Below are positions 58,931-64,000 of a stretch of 64,000 bases of DNA, piece by piece. The DNA comes from Rhizopus sp. PT2906 (taxonomy: Eukaryota; Mucoromycota; Mucoromycetes; Mucorales; Rhizopodaceae). Each line of letters opens with the position of its first letter. The stretch's first letter is position 1. The stretch is from the NCBI GenBank assembly GCA_025529335.1, contig JAMYHX010000096.1, positions 1-64,000 of the forward strand, in the 5' to 3' direction. A model generated the notes under the pieces. It did no database searches, was not told where the DNA came from, and saw only the letters and a list, made by a program, of their open reading frames with translations. Both the position numbers and the translations under genes were made by a program.

Positions 58931-59858
58931 ATAGTTAACGTATAGTTTTGTCCACAGTATATAAAGAAAATAGTAAATCTAGTATGATACTTGATGTTAG
59001 TCTGTATCCTTGGTTTGCATTAGCTTTGCGTACATACTACAAATATATAAAATGAACTTGTCATTCTCGATAAAAAAAAAGTATATTTCGTGTACTCTTA
59101 TGTACCTGTTGTTGTTTTTCTATAAATTTACGTCTTGGCAAAACGTAATACGTCTACCTCATCTCAACGTTCGTCCGGTGCTTTAGCCTCAGTTTTAATA
59201 GTTGGTATGCTCTATTAGCTTTTACTGTACCTTATGAGATGTTGTTATCTCTATTAACTTTAAGCACTCTTATCAAAACAAAAGGTTCGAGTATACATAC
59301 GATATACAATTACAAAAATCGAATAATAAACGAAGCAATGTTACTCGCCCAGTCCGAACTTCTTTATTTGCTTTTAGTATAAAAAGAAACTATTATCACT
59401 CAACAATAGAGCATTATTAGAAACAGCATGTTGCGATAAAGCATAGTATTGTAGCTATTGTGTTTACTAGTTTAACAGGCATGTATTATTTTGCATGATT
59501 GTTACACTACTTCTTCCCTGGATTTATCAAGCTACCCCAGATTATCCGACAGTCGCGTTTTCCAATAGACAGTTCCGACAGAAGGCAAGTATACTCGCGA
59601 GCCACATTCGACCCTTCAGTTTTTGATCCTTTTTTGTTTGGCGTCTAATTATCGTTTTTATATTAAACAAGCATAGCATTTGACTCCAAGGTCTCTTATC
59701 ACTTGGTTTCTTCTGTGGTTTGGAATAATGACCACTAATGATCAATTAAAATTGTATTTGCCAAGAACCCCATTTAAAATAAGAAACAATATCTGGGAAT
59801 ACAAAGAGCATTATGGAAAAATACTATAAGAAACATTACAGGGCTATACTGATACATT
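58931..59858. other. gene-poor region
   Basis: AT-rich, no supported gene. The minus-strand frame 59542-59745 reads like protein over about 65 codons but has no Met start in context or motif. A 44-codon plus-strand frame begins at 59052 and is hydrophobic but unsupported. Confidence 0.45.
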
Positions 59859-61409
59859 TTATTTCTTTGAAACAGGCAGCGTGTAAGCTGCGACGAGTTC
59901 TTCATTTTCCTTGATTTCCTTGAGGGCTTTAACAGTAATCTTGTCGTTTTCAAAACGTAACTCAACGTTGGGTGACTCTTCGGACTGCCCGATGTATGTG
60001 GAGATTTTATAAAGACCAGCTCCAATATGCTTTGTTTGACCATTAGTTGATCTTGCGTGTTCCTTTGATTCTTCGATTTGAACATCATTTTCTATAGATG
60101 CAGAAATAGCATAGGCATTATAAAGCAACTTTCCTTTAAGCATCAAATATACATCGCTAGATAAAAACTCGCTGATGCCTTGGACCTTGGGACCAAGTAC
60201 TTTTTTCAGCATTTCGATTTCTTCATTTGATTCGTCACTGGGAGCAACCTCCAGATATCTAAATCTGTCAACATGATCCCAAGCACCAAATGAGGTTTCG
60301 CCTATCTTCTGCTCTTCATTTGCCTTACTCAGTTCTTCAACAACCATTGCCGACAAGAAACGTGCGATCATGTAAGGATATTTTTTGTTGCTCTTTTTTA
60401 AGTTTTCGTGGAACTCCAATGCTTCCTTATTTGTCTCTTCTTCTTGTTTGTTCTTTGGGCAAAGATATTGGTGGTATTCGTTCTTGGCATGTTTTAAGCA
60501 TTCATCACTACAAAATGCAACAGTATCACAGTCCGAACACTCTACTTTGTTGCCTTCATCTAAGCGCTTTAAGCAAAGGTTACAGTAAAGACCTTCTAAT
60601 TGAGGGAACAAGGCCGAGACAATAGGTTCTTCCGAGTAAATGTCTTCGTCTGCTGAAATATCTCTATTAGCAACTAATCCTCGACGAACCACAGGTTTTC
60701 CTTCCTCGTTCGTGCCAACAGGCAATTCAGCCAATTTGGTGTTTGTTTCTTTTGGAGGGAACTGCTCGTAAAATTCATTTTGACGCTTTTGTTGCTATTG
60801 AAGTATAAAAGTCAGCTCCGCTTCTTTATGCATCCATATCAAAATACTCACATCAAGCGCCATGACGTTAACAATCATCTGAAAGACAGGAGCCGGGACG
60901 GTTTTTTGATAAATCATGATCAACTCCATGGGTGAAGGATAAACCTTCAAGGCCAAGAAGAATGGCAAAACAGCGTCGTTATAGAAAGCCTCACCTAAGT
61001 TATGGTTGACTTTCTTGGCCTTTTTTTTTTTTTTCTGAAATCTTACCTTTATTACAAAGCCCTTCTCCCAAGGCAACCTGCTGCATAAAATATTTTTCTT
61101 TTTCTTCTGGAGTCGATGGGAGTGTCTCTTGTGAAGCAGCCTCAATAACCGAATCAATGACTTGTAGAACATTCAGTTTGACTTTTTCTTGAGCCTTCTG
61201 GATTTCTTTTTCGGCCTTCTTTTTTTCTTTTTCTATTTACCTTGTAAGAACACAGACGGATCAGTGGATCATGGACGACACTTACTCATTTTCTTCCTCA
61301 ACACAGGATTGTTGCGTCTTTGATAGTCAAAATACAAGACATAACCAACACATGCGGTGAGAGCCACACCAGCTGTAATACAGGCGACAGTTTTAGGTTT
61401 CAATCCCAT
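59859..61409 (-). CDS. TOM20-MYND-SET fusion protein (mitochondrial import receptor fused to SMYD-like domains)
   Basis: Four or so exons on the minus strand. From the start at 61409 comes a TOM20 anchor (KTVACITAGVALTACVGYVL, then YFDYQRRNN) and a charged linker (KEKKKAEKEIQKAQEK). The TOM20 receptor fold follows: FMQQVALGEGLCN, YNDAVLPFFLALKVYPSPME, then KTVPAPVFQMIVNVMALD. After an intron at about 60796-60850 comes a second half of about 300 residues. It starts with a SET N-terminus (RRGLVANRDISADEDIYSEE), then a MYND zinc finger (CNLCLKRLDEGNKVECSDCD, CSDECLKHAKNEYHQYLC), then a SET C-terminal part (GAGLYKISTYIG; ENEELVAAYTL). The NHxCxPN catalytic motif is replaced by QSEESPN and the post-SET cysteines are gone. 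I infer an import receptor carrying an inactive or altered SMYD domain on the outer membrane. Confidence 0.85.
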
Positions 61410-61985
61410 CGTGTTTTTTTAAGAGAGAAAAAGAAAAGGCAATAGTTGCAAGGATGCCTTTCAAAATCAAAAGAACTAAAACCAAACAGTCACCATTAGG
61501 CTGCTTTTTTCATGTTCATTTTGGGCCTCAGTGGCTGATGTTAAATTTTGACATTCGGTCATTGTAAAGTGATCTAGTATTAAAGAGCTAATGAAGGTTA
61601 AAAAAAGAAAAGAGGCAGGCAGTAGGTAATAAAGTATCTTTAAAAGTTAATGTCGCTCCATTCTCAATTAAATAGGTTTGCAATTATTGTTTGTGAATAT
61701 ATCCTCTTGATACCGCAATTTTGCGTGATTCAATGTAGTCATCAACACAAGGTGAACTATGCCTTGGGGACGTTGGCAGATCGTTTGATTCATGCTATTT
61801 GTCGTACCAGGGCCATATTCAGAGTGCTGTCGTACGTTTATTTATTGAGAAGGGCTTTTTTGATACTGAAGTGTTTTCAAAAATATCCATGTCAATTATA
61901 AATGATTGTATCCTGCACTTTTTCGCTAGTACGATTTTTTAACCCTTGATCCCAGAGGGGTCTTTTAGTCTCTATTACTGTTCTT
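61410..61985. other. intergenic region left of the Fanzor-like relic
   Basis: Contains the TOM20-SET promoter side (61410-61500). A plus-strand frame at 61650-61901 has Cys and His residues but no recognisable motif and could be part of the same decayed element as the zinc ribbon at 61986. Confidence 0.4.
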
Positions 61986-62294
61986 TTGTATAGAAAATTA
62001 TGTGGAAGCAATAACCACACATCTTCCAAAATACAAGGCAACAATCAAGCAATTAAAATCCCACATATATGCCAGTTTTGGTCCATCAACTATTTAGGTC
62101 TGCACAACTGTAAGCAGAAGCGGCTGGAACAAAAGAAGCTCTCGAATGGAGAAAAAACCCATAGTATATTAGATTGCAAAGTCTGCAATATACTATGGAA
62201 CAGAGATACAAATGCAAGTAAAAGCATGCTCAATATCTCTTGGGCCATTTGGAGAGGTGAAGACCCTAGGTTTTCACAAGAGAAGTTGCCGTAG
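61986..62294 (+). mobile_element. Fanzor/TnpB-like zinc-ribbon relic
   Basis: The plus strand reads LDCKVCNILWNRDTNASKSM followed by a helix (LNISWAIWRGEDPRF). This matches the end of OrfB/TnpB and eukaryotic Fanzor nucleases, C-x2-C...NRDxNAAxN, in which the Asp is the last RuvC catalytic residue. The first CxxC half of the ribbon is weak here (only a single Cys in the expected area), and no RuvC-I or -II block is intact upstream. I read it as a dead element of the kind common in Mucoromycota. No guide RNA end or inverted repeat was identified. Confidence 0.6.
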
Positions 62295-62422
62295 AGAACA
62301 TGGCTCCCTTCAACAGGGTTTAGATAGTATAAAATATCGAAAGGGTACGAAATATAGGTTTATATGACTGTTATAGTACATTTTATTAAGATAATTCATG
62401 CTACTTTTTCTTTCTTTCTTTG

Positions 62423-62830
62423 TCAACGAGCCATGTTTAATGACTGTGACGCAGCATAGCCGTAGACAGGTTGTGTATGCACGCTAGTAATATGGATATA
62501 TCCTGAATCAGTTCGAGCACTTCTGGCCCCATTGTATACTGTGTCTGGCACAGTAACGTTCTGTGACTCTCGGCTACGAAATGAAGAAAAATCAGCATTG
62601 GATTCGATATCTACTTGTTGCATCTCTTTATGCGTTTTTTCAAACTGTCCAGATTGATGTACCGCTCGTCTCCCGGTAACGCTTCTTCGTATTCGATGAC
62701 AATTGAGTATGATACAAGTGACAAGTACGAGAGATACAATCGTAATGATCGTAAATGGTCCCCATGTAGTCGTTGGTATTCGCTCTGTGGTTGCGGTTAT
62801 AGTCGATTGTGGTTGATAGACGTGCTTCAT
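62423..62830 (-). CDS. short one-pass membrane protein, function unknown
   Basis: A single-exon frame of 135 residues from the ATG at 62830. A Thr-rich outer segment (TITATTERIPTTTWG) leads into one membrane helix (FTIITIVSLVLVTCIILNCH). A basic stop-transfer (RIRRSVTGRR) and a polar Ser/Thr/Tyr-rich cytosolic tail ending SLNMAR follow. There is no cleavable signal peptide, so type III (N-out) topology is likely. An upstream exon is possible. No family is recognised. Confidence 0.5.
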   Translation of the reverse strand: MKHVYQPQSTITATTERIPTTTWGPFTIITIVSLVLVTCIILNCHRIRRSVTGRRAVHQSGQFEKTHKEMQQVDIESNADFSSFRSRESQNVTVPDTVYNGARSARTDSGYIHITSVHTQPVYGYAASQSLNMAR

Positions 62831-63187
62831 TCTGAAAAGAAAAAGAAATAAAGAATGAGCGACTGTGCTTTGCAAAAAAAAAAGGCAAAAAGAAAGGGGA
62901 GAAGAAAGAGGGAGAATGAAGCTTCTATGTGTAGAACTACCTTAACAAAAAGTCTAGAAAAAGAAGGAGGCATTGTTGAAAATGGTTCTCTTTTGTTACA
63001 TTGCCACAATAATAAAAAAGACCTTTGCTTTATATGGTCTCCTTTTATGATATTCCAGGGACCAAAAACCTTACTGCTTGTCTGTTAATCATCCCTCCCT
63101 TTTTTCAACATATTACACACATATTCTGAAAAGATGTTACATCGTATTATACTTTTTTATTCTTTAATTCTATTTTGCAACATTTCT
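62831..63187. other. intergenic region
   Basis: Gap between two minus-strand genes, holding the promoter of the membrane protein and the 3' flank of the dehydrogenase. It is A/G-rich near 62870-62920. No coding support. Confidence 0.5.
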
Positions 63188-64000
63188 TTAATGACCCATT
63201 GTTGGCATATGAACAGCAGCACGAGTGTGTTCAGAATCACTTTCTTTCCATAATGAAGTGACAGTCTTTGGCTTGGTATAGAAGTGGAGACCACTTTTAC
63301 CATAAAAGTTCATGTCACCCAAGATGGAACCACGGCTACCGGTGAAAGAGAAGGGAGGAACAGGCACAGGAATAGGAACGTTGATGCCTACTTGACCAAC
63401 ATCGATTTCGTGTTCAAACTTACGAGCACTTGGTCCAGAATTGGTAAATACGGCCGTACCGTTACCATAGGGGTTGCTGTTGATTAGTTCAATAGCTTCG
63501 TCCAAGGTATCTACGTTCAAACAGACGAGGACAGGACCAAAGATTTCTTCTTTATAGCACTCCATATCTGTCTTGACATCGGTAATGATAGTAGGACCCA
63601 CAAAGTTACCCTTTTCGTATCCCTTTACCACGATGCCTCTTCCATCCAACAAAACATTAGCACCTTCTTCCTTACCGCTTTGAATCAAACGCTCAACACG
63701 TTCCTTGGACTGGACTGTGATGAGAGGTCCAATATCAGTGTCAGGTTCCATGCCATAGCCAACCTTGAGCTTTTTAGCACGTTCGGCCAATTCAGGTAAC
63801 CAGTTCTTCGTTTCACCAACACAAACCAAGGTGCTAAGAGCCATACAGCGCTGACCAGCGGCACCAAAGGCAGCACCGGCAATAGAGTTTAAGGCAGCCT
63901 GCTTATTAGCATCGGGCAGGAGAACAGCGTGATTCTTGGCTCCAAGGTTAGCTTGCACACGCTTACCATTGGCGCTACCGCGGGTATAGATGTGTTGACC
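63188..64000 (-). CDS. methylmalonate-semialdehyde dehydrogenase (ALDH6), 3' part
   Basis: The gene runs off the window edge. The visible C-terminal 270 residues begin in the NAD-binding region (RGSANGKRVQANLGAKNHAV) and include the catalytic Cys block FGAAGQRCMALSTLVCVGET. Further blocks are FVGPTIITDV, EEIFGPVLVCLNVDTLDEA, NPYGNGTAVFTNSG and the MMSDH-specific tail SFTGSRGSILGDMNFYGKSG then YTKPKTVTSLWK. The enzyme is mitochondrial, CoA-dependent and works in valine, thymine and inositol catabolism, converting methylmalonate/malonate semialdehyde to propionyl/acetyl-CoA. It ends PTMGH. Confidence 0.95.
   Translation of the reverse strand, partial: GQHIYTRGSANGKRVQANLGAKNHAVLLPDANKQAALNSIAGAAFGAAGQRCMALSTLVCVGETKNWLPELAERAKKLKVGYGMEPDTDIGPLITVQSKERVERLIQSGKEEGANVLLDGRGIVVKGYEKGNFVGPTIITDVKTDMECYKEEIFGPVLVCLNVDTLDEAIELINSNPYGNGTAVFTNSGPSARKFEHEIDVGQVGINVPIPVPVPPFSFTGSRGSILGDMNFYGKSGLHFYTKPKTVTSLWKESDSEHTRAAVHMPTMGH

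Noticed and set aside
59542..59745. Lys/Arg-rich minus-strand frame resembling a transposase tail
   Set aside because: No catalytic or zinc motif, only about 65 codons and no start context.
1..64000. CRISPR arrays, rRNA, bacterial-type operons or phage genes
   Set aside because: None seen; introns, gene families and spacing are eukaryotic.

Overview
This is nuclear DNA from a filamentous fungus, very probably Mucoromycota (Mucorales, Rhizopus-like). The evidence is AT-rich sequence, compact genes cut by many introns of about 50-65 nt, GT donors with CTAAC/CTGAC-like branch sites, and fungal proteins of early-diverging type: a CotH-family relic, a fungal trehalose phosphorylase, a GPI-anchored chitin deacetylase, an aftiphilin/LAA2-like protein, and decayed LINE and Fanzor-like pieces. 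No rRNA, tRNA, CRISPR array or bacterial operon was seen. The exact species cannot be fixed from the sequence alone.

Layout. 1-2090 is gene-poor and carries one copy of a decayed dispersed repeat. 2.1-8 kb holds an A20/AN1 zinc-finger protein, a SERTA-like protein, the complex I 39-40 kDa subunit (NDUFA9) and AMP deaminase. 8-10.5 kb is a graveyard of decayed coding sequence, a second repeat copy and a 35-nt A tract. 10.6-19.3 kb holds an LAA2-like clathrin accessory protein, a sphingolipid fatty acid 2-hydroxylase (SCS7), a SUR7/PalI membrane protein, a TXNDC9/PLP1 protein and a coiled-coil protein. 19.3-33.2 kb is dense housekeeping: trehalose phosphorylase, a possibly myristoylated methyltransferase, an RTG2/Ppx-GppA protein (with an apparent frameshift), proteasome ATPase RPT3, the ZNG1 zinc chaperone GTPase, ARP1 centractin and a CDT1-like licensing factor. 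33.3-46.2 kb holds eIF4G, an ARID-less SWI1/BAF250-like SWI/SNF subunit and COG1. 46.3-48.3 kb is a small cell-surface pair: a 61-residue secreted cysteine-rich peptide and a chitin deacetylase. 48.3-52.8 kb is gene-poor with a LINE reverse-transcriptase relic, a third repeat copy and another decayed ORF. 52.8-56.4 kb holds a small nuclear-type protein, a C2H2 zinc-finger protein and a LON-RING protein ending in a CaaX box. 57.3-59 kb is a CotH-family pseudogene. 59.9-61.4 kb is a TOM20-MYND-SET fusion. 62-62.3 kb is a Fanzor/TnpB-like zinc-ribbon relic. 62.4-64 kb holds a one-pass membrane protein and the 3' part of methylmalonate-semialdehyde dehydrogenase.

The genes are independent eukaryotic units, not operons. 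Some pairs are divergent and may share promoters (trehalose phosphorylase/methyltransferase; RPT3/ZNG1). Others are tightly convergent (SERTA-like/NDUFA9; CDT1/eIF4G; C2H2/LON-RING). A pyrimidine-rich, often pure T, tract just upstream of the start codon recurs in many genes. The most unusual items are the TOM20-MYND-SET fusion with an eroded SET catalytic motif, the CaaX-ended LON-RING protein, the short CDT1 and ARID-less SWI1, the small secreted peptide, and the layered transposon relics. Exon boundaries were placed by eye from splice signals and protein-family continuity, so individual junctions are less certain than the gene identities.
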